Assembly (NCBI GenBank): GCA_031362415.1
Contig: JANLSK010000006.1
Span: forward strand, 1-64,000
Reading direction: 5' to 3'
Length of the DNA: 64,000 nucleotides
DNA from: VFJJ01 sp031362415
GTDB lineage: Bacteria > Actinomycetota > Acidimicrobiia > IMCC26256 > VFJJ01
Shown here: positions 17,253-26,093 of the stretch, piece after piece
Numbering within the stretch: position 1 is the first letter of the stretch
Layout: each line of letters begins with the position of its first letter
Notes under the pieces: generated by a model
What the model saw: only the letters and a program-made list of their open reading frames with translations
What the model was told of the DNA's origin: nothing
The model's database searches: none
Position numbers and translations under genes: made by a program

Positions 17253-17795
17253 TCAGAACAGCGTGTGGGCATCGGCCACCGGGGTCGCGACGAGCAGCGG
17301 ACGGCCGTCGGAGGAGTCGGCGCCGATTGCGGGAGGGCCAACCCCCAGAACGATCCGAAAACGCATGAAGCCGTCGTAGCACGCCAGCGCGTTGCACAGG
17401 CCCATGAGCTCGGGATCACTGAGATGACGGCGCACCGCCTCGGTGTCGGCGTCGGTCACCGAGTGCACATCGATCACGAACGCCTCGGCGAAGGCCAGGC
17501 AGGCCCGCTCGGCCTCGCTGAACCGGGGATCGGTGGGCCAGTGGGCCACGGCCGCAGCCTTGTCGTCATCGAGGCCGGCCACACGGGCGCCCTCGTATCG
17601 GATGGCCAGCTCCGAGTCGCAGCGGTGCAGCTGGGCCACGCGCAGGCGAACGAGCTCGAGGATCACCGGGTCGCACACCGGCGGCGAGAAGATGTGGCCG
17701 TACCAGGCCCGGGTCTCGGCGTAGAGCTCGGGTCGCAACCCGAACACCCGGTCGAGCTCGGTGTCGCCGTCGGCCGTCACAGGAAGCCAGGTCAT
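17253..17795 (-). CDS. CMD/AhpD-like alkylhydroperoxidase-fold protein
   Basis: 180-aa helical protein of the carboxymuconolactone decarboxylase superfamily: helix ILELVRLRVAQLHRCDSELAIRYEGARVAG followed by FSEAERACLAFAEAFV, the usual two-helix hairpin. The redox CxxC is reduced to C-D-S-E, so only one cysteine remains. It stands just upstream of the CxxU family member on the same strand, 54 bases between, and probably shares a transcript. The two may form a hetero-oligomer or work in the same peroxide or disulfide step; that is inference. Confidence 0.8.
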   Translation of the reverse strand: MTWLPVTADGDTELDRVFGLRPELYAETRAWYGHIFSPPVCDPVILELVRLRVAQLHRCDSELAIRYEGARVAGLDDDKAAAVAHWPTDPRFSEAERACLAFAEAFVIDVHSVTDADTEAVRRHLSDPELMGLCNALACYDGFMRFRIVLGVGPPAIGADSSDGRPLLVATPVADAHTLF

Positions 17796-17824
17796 CGTTG
17801 GACGCTAGCTGAGAGCTCGCCCTC

Positions 17825-17860
17825 GCCGCCGCGCCGCCGCGCCGCCGCGACGCCGCGGCG
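17825..17860. repeat. GCGCCGCC tandem repeat ending in a hairpin
   Basis: Three near copies of GCGCCGCC run into CGCCGCG-ACGC-CGCGGCG (17843-17860), a 7-bp perfect stem. It lies just after the stop of the PH-domain gene on the minus strand and before the CMD gene start, so it may act as a terminator between them. Confidence 0.55.
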
Positions 17861-17869
17861 ACGGGCGCC

Positions 17870-18496
17870 TCAGTCGCCGACGACGGCGTCGATCTCGAAG
17901 TTGGAGTGGTTCTGGAAACCGCTCACCACCTGGGCCAGGCGGCGATGGAAGTCGCCCGGGTTGCGGATGTCGGTGAGCTCCTTGAGCGTGTCGATGTCGT
18001 TGGCCGAGTCGATGCGGATCGAGCCCAGCCGCACGAGCCGATGGATCACGTTCTGGTGGAACGAGACCTCGGTGACGCGCATCCACGGGATCCAGTCGGC
18101 CTTGCGCCCGAAGACGCCCGAGACTCGCAGCACCCGGAGCGAGGTGATCACGTACCGGGTGTAGTGGAGCGCGACGTACTTGGCCGTCCAGATCACGGCG
18201 AGGGCCACCATCACCAGTGCGCCGACGAGGCGAGGGGTACCGGGGCCGGCTCCGAGCAGCAGCACGAGCCCGACCACAAACGCAATCGTGAAGCGACGGT
18301 TGATGAACAGGCCGATCGGGTTGGGACGCTCGGTGAGGATGTGGCGCTCGGGCCGCTGGCCGCCGATGGCGAGGTGGCCGTCGACGATCTCATCGGGCGT
18401 CTGGAATCCGTAGAAGCGCAGGATGTCGTCGAGCAGGGCTCCGAGACGCCCGTCCCGGTTGCCTTCCCTGTCCGGCTCTCCCGATGTCGGGCGCAC
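17870..18496 (-). CDS. Membrane protein with bacterial PH (YdbS/YdbT-like) domain
   Basis: 208-aa protein with two central transmembrane segments (FTIAFVVGLVLLLGAG and LVGALVMVALAVIWTAKYVAL). These are followed by a bacterial pleckstrin-homology domain beginning TRYVITSLRVLRVSGVFGRKADWIPWMRVTEV, the typical bPH_2 signature. The N-terminal 65 residues are soluble. The start is probably GTG 18496. The function is unknown; such proteins act in the inner membrane, often in lipid or secretion stress. Confidence 0.78.
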   Translation of the reverse strand: MRPTSGEPDREGNRDGRLGALLDDILRFYGFQTPDEIVDGHLAIGGQRPERHILTERPNPIGLFINRRFTIAFVVGLVLLLGAGPGTPRLVGALVMVALAVIWTAKYVALHYTRYVITSLRVLRVSGVFGRKADWIPWMRVTEVSFHQNVIHRLVRLGSIRIDSANDIDTLKELTDIRNPGDFHRRLAQVVSGFQNHSNFEIDAVVGD

Positions 18497-18510
18497 AGGA
18501 ACGCCGGCCG

Positions 18511-18810
18511 CTAGGGAACCAGGGTCGTCGTTGTGAAGATCGGCGCCCCCTGGAGCGTGGTGATGGTGGTTGCGATCGTGGCGCTCGCCGACGAGCCGAT
18601 CGTGGGGTTCGACGGGGTGTCGGTCGACTGGTTGAGGTTGCCGATGAAGTCACCGAACTTCGAGAGCACGTCTCCGGCCAGGCCCCATGTCTTGCCCACG
18701 AAGGTGCCGATGTCGCCGCCCGAGAAGCCCGGCTGGTTCCACACGAGGTAACCGACATATCCGATGATCAGCCAGACCAGCACCGATTTCAGCTTCAAGC
18801 TCGAGTGCAC
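18511..18810 (-). CDS. Small membrane-anchored protein
   Basis: 99 aa with one N-terminal transmembrane helix (VLVWLIIGYVGYLVW), a Gly-rich amphipathic middle and a Thr-rich tail (IFTTTTLVP). GGAGGGG stands 6 bases before the GTG 18810 start, which supports it as a real gene. It is 14 bases upstream of the PH-domain gene and probably in one operon with it. I do not recognise the family. Confidence 0.65.
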   Translation of the reverse strand: MHSSLKLKSVLVWLIIGYVGYLVWNQPGFSGGDIGTFVGKTWGLAGDVLSKFGDFIGNLNQSTDTPSNPTIGSSASATIATTITTLQGAPIFTTTTLVP

Positions 18811-18935
18811 GCGTCACCCCTCCGAGCGGTCCGCTCCGAACACGGCAAGCGCCGCCAGTGCCACCATACACCTCAGATCATACCATCAACAACACTGACA
18901 ACATCAACCACAGGGGCAACAGGGAGAGGGGGCAG

Positions 18936-19202
18936 TCACTCGGCCCGGGGATCGTCGATGGTGACCGTGCGGATCGACGGGACCTGGCGCGACATCACGT
19001 CCCGGGCGATGGCCTGCAAGATGTCGACGGGCATCACGCACTCCTCGCAATTGGCGCCCTCGAGCACCAGCTTGAGGTGAACCGTGCCGGTCTCGGTGTC
19101 GACGTTGACGACCTCGAAGTCGGCGCCGTCGGGCCGTACCAAGGCCCGCACGTCGTTGAGCGCCACCTCGTACTGCGTTCCGAGATCCTCGATCCTGGGC
19201 AT
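18936..19202 (-). CDS. NifU-like C-terminal domain protein (Fe-S cluster scaffold type)
   Basis: 88-aa single-domain protein matching the NifU/NFU C-terminal fold: an Asp/Glu-rich first helix, VHLKLVLEGANCEECVMP with the cluster-binding C-x-x-C, then DILQAIARDVMSRQVPSI. Such domains hold and hand over Fe-S clusters in the cytoplasm. The ATG 19202 was preferred to an upstream start because GAGGAG lies 7 bases before it. It faces the lipoprotein gene at 19393 divergently. Confidence 0.82.
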   Translation of the reverse strand: MPRIEDLGTQYEVALNDVRALVRPDGADFEVVNVDTETGTVHLKLVLEGANCEECVMPVDILQAIARDVMSRQVPSIRTVTIDDPRAE

Positions 19203-19392
19203 CGTCCACTCCTCGCTTGGTCGCGGCAGGCCCGGTGGCAGCGCTCGCACACGCGTGCTCGAGCTTCGCACCCGTACCGAGGGCGATCATAGGCACCAGG
19301 GAGATCGCAGTCCGAGACGCCAAGGGGGCGCACCCGCGCATCTCGATTCGGCGCTTCCTCAAGCGCGTCGGCGGCATGCCGATGATGAGGTC

Positions 19393-20316
19393 ATGGGCTC
19401 GCGCCGTATCGCCTGCACCGGGGCCGTGGCCTCGTCGATCGCGATCGCCATCGCGTCGGCGGCACTCGCCGGGTGCGCGACCGAGGACGGGTTTGGCGCG
19501 GCGAGCCGGCCGCCGCTGGTCACCGAGATCACGGTTCCTCCCGAGTCGACGACCACGGCGTCGCCCGAGAGCACGGCACTCGAGGGCGAGCTGCTCGTGT
19601 ACGAGGCCGCGGCCACCATCGAGGTGGGCTACACCCTCTCGACCGGGTTCACGGTTGACGCCGAGGAGCTCTCGGCACTCAACCCGGCCGTGACATTTCG
19701 CCGGGGAACGCCCGACAGCAGCGCCGAGAGCGGCGTCGTGTGGATCACCAGCGTGGGCAACTTGGTGGTATGTCTCTCGCTCCGCGCCGCGAACGGCGTC
19801 TTCACGAACCTCAAGGATGCCGTGGCCGGTCCGCTCCCGAGCCGAACGGTTGACATCGGGATGGCGCCTCCGGGTCCATGCGACGACGTTCCCTACGGCG
19901 CGCTCTGGGACGGTCCGCCCGATCCGGCCGTCAACCTGTGCCCGGCCCGTCATCAGCTCGTCGTCCTCGGCGCGTTCGACGGGACCCGTTCGCTCGTGGC
20001 GCTGAGCGCCCTCGACGAGCCCGGCAACCCTCAGGCCGCGTCTCAGGCCGAGGCTCTGGCCCGCGCCGACCGCGTTCTCGAGCGGAGCACGTCGAACGTC
20101 CCCGTGACGCTCCGCGACGACTGGGAGTATCTCCGTGGGCGCCTCGCCGACAGCCGTACGGCGATTCTCGACGGGTCCTTCGACGAGGTGCGCCCGACGA
20201 TCTTCGACGACGACTACACCCGGATCATCGCCGAGCTCGCCACGTACGTCGACGGGCTGCCCTGTCTCGCCGACGACGACCTTCGGCCTTCGGACGAGGC
20301 CGACGACGCCAGCTGA
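19393..20316 (+). CDS. Predicted lipoprotein, unknown function
   Basis: 307-aa exported protein. Residues 1-27 form a lipoprotein signal peptide (SSIAIAIASAALAGC, lipobox LAGC), followed by a Thr/Pro/Ser linker and an extracytoplasmic domain with several cysteines (CLSLRA, GPCDDVPYG, NLCPARH, LPCLAD). No family is recognised. It is convergent with the ArsC-like selenoprotein. Confidence 0.72.
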   Translation: MGSRRIACTGAVASSIAIAIASAALAGCATEDGFGAASRPPLVTEITVPPESTTTASPESTALEGELLVYEAAATIEVGYTLSTGFTVDAEELSALNPAVTFRRGTPDSSAESGVVWITSVGNLVVCLSLRAANGVFTNLKDAVAGPLPSRTVDIGMAPPGPCDDVPYGALWDGPPDPAVNLCPARHQLVVLGAFDGTRSLVALSALDEPGNPQAASQAEALARADRVLERSTSNVPVTLRDDWEYLRGRLADSRTAILDGSFDEVRPTIFDDDYTRIIAELATYVDGLPCLADDDLRPSDEADDAS

Positions 20317-20369
20317 GTCCGACCGGTCTCGACGCGCCGGCAGCCGTCAGCCCGCTCGTCGGCAGCCCG

Positions 20370-20738
20370 TCAGAACAGCTCGAGCACCTTCTCGGACGGG
20401 CGGGCAATCACGGCGCGCTCACCGCGGAAGATGACCGGGCGCTGCATCAGCTCCGGGTGCGCGAGCAGAAGTTCGACGACCGACTCCCGGGTCGTGTAGG
20501 CGTCGGCCAGCAAACCCAGCTCGTCGAACTTCTTGTCCTTGCGGACCAGATCGGCCGGGGGATTCGGGAGCAGGTCGAGCATGCGTTCGTAGACCTCACG
20601 CACGGGCACGTCCTTCAGATACTGGACGACGCCGAACTCGATGCCACGTTCCTTGAGGATGTCGACCACACCCCGGGACTGTCCTCAGCCGGGGTTGTGG
20701 TAGACGATCAATCCGTCTGTTGAGCCGGTACCTGTCAT
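20370..20738 (-). CDS. ArsC/Spx-family thioredoxin-fold selenoprotein, in-frame TGA at catalytic Cys
   Basis: 122-aa ArsC-family protein read through one TGA. From ATG 20738 the frame gives LIVYHNPG, then TGA (20685-20687, codon 18), then GQSRGVVDILKERGIEF and a normal C-terminal half (PELMQRPVIFRGERAVIARP) to 20370. ArsC enzymes have N-P-x-C-G/S-x-S-R at this point, so the missing residue is the arsenate/thiol-attacking cysteine and TGA gives N-P-G-U-G-Q-S-R. ORF calling would start after it and lose the active site. The RPVIF motif is conserved. Substrate (arsenate or another thiol relay) is unknown. The hairpin after the TGA is weak. Confidence 0.78.
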
Positions 20739-20761
20739 GGTCGCGACCCTACCCCGGGGCG

Positions 20762-21684
20762 TCACCGCGACAGGTTCAAGATCACAGCCGCTTCCGCGCA
20801 CGTGGCCGGACGACGGCCGCAGCTGGCGGCGATGTCGACGGCCTCGGCCACGAGCACCTCGTTGGTCAGGTGGGCCCGGGCCGGATCGTCGCTCCAGTGG
20901 TCTTCGAGCCCACGTGGAGATGCCCGCCGGCCATGATCGCCAGCCTGCATGCAGGGCTGCGGAGGATGTCGCCCCCCATGACCGTCACCGACCAGGGCAA
21001 CGGGCAACCTTCAAGCATCTCGAGGTACGCGTCGAGGGCCTTGGCCGTGGGCGGCATGCCGAACGACACGCCCTCGCCTCTCGCGAAGTACCCGTTGGGA
21101 CCGCCGAAGTACAGCTTCAGCATCGCCCCTCGGGGCAGACGTCCGCGACGCCAGAACGCCAAGGTGTTGTTGAGCCATCCCGGTTCGTAGATCGCGATCG
21201 ACGGGCCCAGCTCGAGCCGCTCGCAGAGCTCGAACGCGTAGCGGATGTCGGCGATGGAGTTCACGTAGGGATGGCTCTCGCGGGCCGGGAGACCGTCGTC
21301 GTCGGCCCAGGTGAGGTTCATGCAGCCAGGGTCGACGAGGCCGATGCGCAAGCCCGCCGTGGTCACGAGCGTCTCGATGTGGGCGAGCTTGTCGGCCATC
21401 GTCGGGCCGCTGCCGATCGTGGGATACCACAAGGCTTCGGGCCGCTCGGCGACCAGCGGCGCCCACGCCTCGGCGTACCGGGCCGCGCCCACCGCAGGCG
21501 CGAGGCCGAACTCGTCGTGATGGGCATGGACCACCGAGGCGCCGGCGTCGTAGCACGCGATCGCCGTTTTTCTGATGGCTTCAGGGGCAAGGGGCACATG
21601 GGGATTGCGGTCGGGCCGGGTGATCCCGTTGATGGCCGCCTCGATGACGATCGGCCCGCTGGGTGCGGTGGTCGTGGCGCTCAT
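20762..21684 (-). pseudogene. Beta-keto acid cleavage enzyme (BKACE/DUF849), frameshifted near the C-terminus
   Basis: A TIM-barrel enzyme that condenses a beta-keto acid with acetyl-CoA. From ATG 21684 the frame shows IEAAINGITRPDRNPHVPL, VVHAHHDEFG (zinc His), GCMNLTWADDDG and SVTVMGGD, then GGHLHVG. Just after this, near 20920, the frame shifts; the proper continuation GLEDHWSDDPARAHLTNEVLV is in another frame and ends at 20762. One missing G in GTGGGCTCGAAG explains it. The gene is otherwise full length, so it may be functional with an assembly error. Its ATG overlaps the stop of the VOC gene upstream. Confidence 0.82.
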
Positions 21685-22199
21685 GGGATCAACCCCTGGT
21701 GCAGGGCCGCGCACATCGCCGAGAACGACCCGTCGGGGCCGTCGAGGATCACCTCGGTGAGCAATGGCACGGTGTCGAAGTAGCGGACGATCATCCCGTC
21801 GGCCATGTCGATGCGGAACAGGCACTCGACGCCGGATGCGGCGAAGGCGGCGGCAGCCGCGTCGGCCACGGCCGGATCGGTGGTGAGGTAGCCGAGGTGG
21901 TGGGGCCCGCCGCCGTGCTCGGCAAGGAAACCAGCGTGATGCGACGGGCCCGACAGCGGCTGGATGAGCTCGATCTGAACGTCACCGCAATAGCCGAACG
22001 CCAGGTGCCAGGCGACCTCGACCGAACCCGTCGGCATCTGGAGCGTCGTCGGCATGTCGTTCATGACCAGCCAGCGGGGTACGCCGAGTTGCTCGGTGAA
22101 GCTTGCGCGTGCCGCCTCGATGTCGGCGACGACGAAGGCCTGTTGGAACAGACCCGGCCACAGATGGGCGATGGCTGCGGAGGTGCTCGTCCCGCTCAT
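21681..22199 (-). CDS. VOC-family protein coupled to the BKACE gene
   Basis: 172-aa protein with the glyoxalase fold: FQQAFVVADIEAARASFTEQL at the N-terminus, then QIELIQPLSG and HHLGYLTTD, typical of the methylmalonyl-CoA epimerase/dioxygenase branch with His and Glu metal ligands. The stop overlaps the BKACE start by ATGA, so both are made together and probably act on the same carboxylic substrate. It is divergent from the nitroreductase gene 47 bases away. Confidence 0.82.
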   Translation of the reverse strand: MSGTSTSAAIAHLWPGLFQQAFVVADIEAARASFTEQLGVPRWLVMNDMPTTLQMPTGSVEVAWHLAFGYCGDVQIELIQPLSGPSHHAGFLAEHGGGPHHLGYLTTDPAVADAAAAAFAASGVECLFRIDMADGMIVRYFDTVPLLTEVILDGPDGSFSAMCAALHQGLIP

Positions 22200-22246
22200 G
22201 ACGTCATCCTCGCCTCCAGGGCGCCCGGTGTGCCATTGTCGGGGCC

Positions 22247-22903
22247 ATGGACGTCTTCGAAGCGCTCTACACGACCCGAGCCATGCGCCGGGTGAAGCCC
22301 GATCCGATTCCCGTCGAGGTGCAGCAGAAGATCCTCGACGCCGCGATCCGTGCCCCCTCGGGCGGGAATCAACAGAACTGGCGCTTCATGCTGGTCGACG
22401 ACCCGGCGGTGAAGGCCGGGCTCGGCCCGATCTACCGGGAGTGCCTCGGCACCTTGTGGACCACATTTTACAAGCCCCGAGCCGATGCGGCGGCTGCCGA
22501 TCCCGAGCATCCCGACAGCGTCTCGTTCGAGACGATGCGACGTTCGGCCCAGTATCTCGCCGACAACTTCGAGACCTACCCGTTGCTGTTGCTGGGTTTC
22601 GCGCAGCACGACTCGAGCGGCGGCTCGATCTACCCGGCGATCTGGTCGGCCCAACTCGCGGCCCGGGCCGAGGGCGTCGGCTCGGCCCTCACGTCGGTGA
22701 TGCTCTTCCAAGCCGAGGCGGCGCTGGCCGTGCTCGGGGTACCCGCCGACCAGGGTTGGAACATGGCCTGCTGTGTCACGTTCGGCTACCCCACCGGGAC
22801 ATGGGGCGTCGCACCCCGCCGTCCCGTGCATGAGGTGTCGTACCGCAACCAGTGGGGCACCCCCCTCCCCTGGGAGATCAACCAACCCCTCTGGAGCACC
22901 TGA
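22247..22903 (+). CDS. Nitroreductase-family FMN oxidoreductase
   Basis: 218-aa FMN protein. The N-terminal TTRAMRRVKPDPIP and AAIRAPSGGNQQNWRF bind the flavin phosphate, and the C-terminal AALAVLGVPADQGWNMACCVTFGYP completes the site. Length is usual for NAD(P)H-dependent nitroreductases. It converges with the broken methyltransferase gene, whose nominal 3' end overlaps it by 118 bases. Substrate unknown. Confidence 0.87.
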   Translation: MDVFEALYTTRAMRRVKPDPIPVEVQQKILDAAIRAPSGGNQQNWRFMLVDDPAVKAGLGPIYRECLGTLWTTFYKPRADAAAADPEHPDSVSFETMRRSAQYLADNFETYPLLLLGFAQHDSSGGSIYPAIWSAQLAARAEGVGSALTSVMLFQAEAALAVLGVPADQGWNMACCVTFGYPTGTWGVAPRRPVHEVSYRNQWGTPLPWEINQPLWST

Positions 22904-24091
22904 ACCACCGGGCTCGGCCCAGGCGTATCGATCGGCAAAGACGGCTCCAGCGCTCCGTCGAGGGAACCGTTGGCTCGCAACCGCGTCACCTCGGCCTGCA
23001 GCTCCTGGTTCTCGTTGCTGAGAGCGTCAACCGTTGCCGCGAGATCCTCGAGCTCGGCGATGCGTTCGCGCGCCGCCAGCAACTCTGGGTAGAGCTGAGA
23101 TACCTGGATCCGTCGCTCGCGGACCTCTTCGACAATGACCTGATGCGGCTCCAACGCGAAGTACCGACCGCCTGTGCGCATCGCAGCCTGTTCGCGCTCG
23201 TCCTCACGATCGAGACGACGAGCCAGGTGCCCCGACTCGAGCGCCCCCTTGTCGGGGCGGGCGACGTAAAAAGCGAACAGGTTCGAGTCATGATGATCCA
23301 ATGAATATACCAGGTCGGCGGCCACGACATGATCGACCCACTTTTGCCGAGTTTCTGCTTCCGCGGCAACGAGGCGGTCGTTGAAGTTGAGGATCGGGTA
23401 GGCGAGCGCGCATCCGAGATGTGCCAGCTTATCGATGGAGAAGAAACGCTCCAATGACTCTAGGATGAGTTCGGAGTGCACTGATTCGGTGGGGTCGGCA
23501 GTAATCATATCTGAAAGCGACAGATACTCGAGGATCTGGCGAACCGATTCCGGAAGTTGCTCATTGAGACGGTGCGCTGCCTCCCAGTCGCGCCAGGGAT
23601 ACTGGTTTCAATGGGGGCCCACGTAGTCGTACCCTACGAACCAGCCATCGACGGGAAGTATCTCGCAGATCGCAGCAAAGAGCCGCTCGACATGCGTGAT
23701 GTGATGTGCCGCAGCCACGTTGACCACGACGTCAAATCCTTCCTCAGGAAGGACCGCGCGGTTCGTGTCACACGAGTAGTAGCGATAGCCCAGTCCGGCC
23801 TCGGAAGCCCCGACCCGCGCGGCTTCGAGATGCCCTGCCGAGATGTCGATGCCTACGGCATCGAGGAACAACCCCTCGAACCCCAAGCTCGCGCTCTACC
23901 CATCCGTTTCCACAATTGAGAATCAGGGCCTTCTCAAACGGCACCGGACCGCGTAAATCAACGAGATGCTGCTGCCAGTCGACGCATTCATCGCCAGACA
24001 CGCGACGGTTGAGCTCAGGCTGGGCTTCGGGAATTCGAGTCAGATAGCGACCCCAGTACTGGTCTTCGTAGTAGTCCCGCTCCATCGTCAT
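22786..24091 (-). pseudogene. SAM-dependent methyltransferase with C-terminal coiled coil, frameshift plus nonsense codon
   Basis: From ATG 24091: MTMERDYYEDQYWGRY and ALILNCGNGWVERELG, a degenerate SAM site, then the frame breaks in a run of four G near 23885. In the next frame LFLDAVGIDISAGHLEAAR, VLPEEGFDVVVNVAAAHH and GYDYVGPH continue, then TGA (23608-23610), then NQYPWRDWEAAHRLNE in the same frame through a long C-terminal part with a coiled coil (ERIAELEDLAATVDALSNENQELQAEV). Homologues usually have Arg after VGPx, so TGA is most simply CGA mutated. Base composition is visibly lower in GC than around it, so this is probably an acquired, decaying gene, perhaps of cell-surface sugar modification. 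Confidence 0.75.
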
Positions 24092-24292
24092 GGTCTACTC
24101 GAACCGGACTGGGTCGAGATCGATGCGCGAGCGTCAACGCCCCAGCCACTCGCGCTGGTCAGCGACTCAGGCAAGGGGCCTGAGAAGATCATCCACCAGA
24201 TCGCGGCTTCCCAGCGGGTCTCGGTTCCCCCGTTCTTTGCGTCCACCTCCGCGCCGGGCGCGGACCTAGACGCAAAGAACGGGGGTTGTGGG
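24092..24292. other. Intergenic region with a long palindrome
   Basis: 201 bases between the start of the broken methyltransferase and the end of the SDR. It contains the palindrome at 24227-24285; apart from that I recognise nothing. Confidence 0.5.
24227..24285. repeat. 59-bp palindromic element with 17-bp perfect outer arms
   Basis: The outer arms CCCCCGTTCTTTGCGTC (24227-24243) and its exact complement (24269-24285) flank an inner CCGCGC-CGG-GCGCGG hairpin. It lies 8 bases past the SDR stop. It could end the UGSC operon transcript (no U-tract), or be a mobile palindrome like those at 8992 and 10856, though the sequence differs. Confidence 0.8.
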
Positions 24293-25090
24293 TCACTCGG
24301 TGAGGTTCCGGGGACGCGAGCGGGAGAGGTGGGCGCCGGCGTCGGCCAGGATGAGCTGACCGGTGATGCAGCGGGCCAGGTCGGAGCAGAGGAACACCGA
24401 CAGGCGGGCCAGCTCGTCGTGCTCGACCATTCGTCGCAAGGGTGTGCTGGCAACGATGTTGGCAACGTGCTCGTCGGTGAACACCGGCCGGACGGTCTCG
24501 GTGAGCGTGGTGCCCGGCGCGATGGCGTTGACCCTGATGCCGTGCGGGCCCCACTCGACGGCCATCGTCCACGTGAGGTGGTTCACGGCGTGTTTCGCCG
24601 CTGCGTACGGCTCGAGTCCAGGGGATGGACGTGTTGTCTCACCTGATGAGACATTGAGAATGACACCCCCGCGACCCTGCTCGATCATCACCCGGGCCCC
24701 GGCAATGGCGCACAACATCGTGGTGAGCACGTTCTGGTCGAGGAGATCGCGGATGTGTGCGGCGTCGACACCCAGCAGGGGCACAGCCGAGCGCCCCGCG
24801 TGCATGCCCACGTTGTTCACGAGGATGTCGAGCCCGCCGAGCTCGTCGACGACGCCGGCCACGAGCGACGCCACCTCCGACTCGTCGCGCACGTTGGCCG
24901 GAGCGACGATGGCCCGGAAACCCTCGGCGGTGATCTCGTCGACGACCGCTCGGGCCGGTTCGGCACGGATGTCGTTGACGGCAACGGCCGCACCGGCTCG
25001 GGCGAGCCAGAGGGCGATCTCGCGGCCGATCCCCGCGCCGGCCCCGGTGACGATCGCGGTCTTGCCCTGCAGGTCGATCTCGATGGTCAT
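24293..25090 (-). CDS. SDR-family oxidoreductase of the UGSC operon
   Basis: 265-aa classical SDR. TGAGAGIG at residues 16-23 is the cofactor motif, VNDIRAEPARA follows strand 2 (Asp suggests NAD), then VNNVGMH, the catalytic Ser (NVSSGE) and the YAAAK motif. It is the last gene of a minus-strand series with the zinc dehydrogenase, the UGSC selenoprotein and its partner protein. A 43-base gap separates it from the dehydrogenase, so they may share a transcript. Substrate unknown. Confidence 0.85.
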   Translation of the reverse strand: MTIEIDLQGKTAIVTGAGAGIGREIALWLARAGAAVAVNDIRAEPARAVVDEITAEGFRAIVAPANVRDESEVASLVAGVVDELGGLDILVNNVGMHAGRSAVPLLGVDAAHIRDLLDQNVLTTMLCAIAGARVMIEQGRGGVILNVSSGETTRPSPGLEPYAAAKHAVNHLTWTMAVEWGPHGIRVNAIAPGTTLTETVRPVFTDEHVANIVASTPLRRMVEHDELARLSVFLCSDLARCITGQLILADAGAHLSRSRPRNLTE

Positions 25091-25133
25091 CGCTGTGGAA
25101 TCCCCTCGGCCGGTCTCCCGCGTGCCGACGACA

Positions 25134-26075
25134 TCACGGCTCCAGCACCACCTTGATGGCCCCCGACGCTCGATCGGCGGCCACCCGGAACGCCTCGGAC
25201 GCGTCGTCGAGCCCGAAGCGGTGCGTCACGATGGCCTGGGCGATCTCGGGCTGCTCGGCCAGCATGATCGCGGCGTTGTCGAAATCGCGCCCACCGGCGT
25301 GGCGGCAGTACGCCATCGACTGGAGGATCGTGAGCTCCTTGATCAACGAGGTCGCTCCCGGCAGGGGCACCATGTCGAAATAGACGCCGAGGAGCACGAG
25401 ACGCGCCCCCGGACGGGCCAGGTCGCAGCACGCGGCAACGGCCGAGGCCGAGCCCGCGGCGTCGACGACCACGTCGTACTCACCGGTCGCGGCCCGTCCC
25501 ACGCCGATTTTCTCGGCCGCCGCGAGCTGCACCGGATGCCGGGCAACCAGGTCGACCTCGCAGCCGAGGCGCTTCGCCGCCGCCGCGGCAAGCAGGCCGA
25601 TCGACCCTCCGCCCACGATCGCCACGCGCTCGCCTCCCTGGGTTGCCGCTCGCCGGATGCCGTGCAGGGCAACGGATGCCGGTTCGCACAACGCGGCGTT
25701 GGCCACAGGAAGTGCCCGGGGCAACGGTACGAGGCAGTAGGGGTCGACCACGATCTCGTCGGCGAGGCCGCCGTCCCAGAAGATCCCGTAGTTCGTGAAG
25801 TTGCGGCAGCGGTTCGAGACTCCGAGCCGGCACTGGTCGCACGTGCGACACGGGGCGATGGGCTCGATGGCGACGGGTGTCCCGTCGGCCAGCTCACCGC
25901 CGAACTCGTGCCCAAGCGTGTAATCGGCCGGCCCCATGGCCAGCATGTTGAGGTCGGTCCCACAGATACCGGTGCTGCGGATTCGTATCCTGACGCCATC
26001 GCTCCCGGGCGCAGGCTCGGGTGTCGGAACCTGTACGACCCTGACCCCCTCGAGGGTGTTGCGTACCGCTCTCAT
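25134..26075 (-). CDS. Zinc-dependent dehydrogenase (threonine/sorbitol dehydrogenase type)
   Basis: 313-aa medium-chain dehydrogenase. Catalytic Cys in STGICGTDLN, GHEFGGELADG, then a structural zinc loop with four Cys (PCRTCDQCRLGVSNRC), and the cofactor motif AIVGGGSIGLLAAAAAKRLG. It is slightly short for the family (about 340). It starts 18 bases after the UGSC stop on the same strand, so it is almost surely co-transcribed with it. It may deliver reducing power or the substrate for the UGSC step; this is inference. Confidence 0.87.
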   Translation of the reverse strand: MRAVRNTLEGVRVVQVPTPEPAPGSDGVRIRIRSTGICGTDLNMLAMGPADYTLGHEFGGELADGTPVAIEPIAPCRTCDQCRLGVSNRCRNFTNYGIFWDGGLADEIVVDPYCLVPLPRALPVANAALCEPASVALHGIRRAATQGGERVAIVGGGSIGLLAAAAAKRLGCEVDLVARHPVQLAAAEKIGVGRAATGEYDVVVDAAGSASAVAACCDLARPGARLVLLGVYFDMVPLPGATSLIKELTILQSMAYCRHAGGRDFDNAAIMLAEQPEIAQAIVTHRFGLDDASEAFRVAADRASGAIKVVLEP

Positions 26076-26093
26076 GGATTCCTTCCTTCTCCG

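Noticed and set aside
23608..23610. In-frame TGA in the methyltransferase as a possible selenocysteine
   Set aside because: No thiol-redox motif around it; homologous proteins most often have Arg after VGPx, so a CGA to TGA change is simpler, and the gene has another frameshift.
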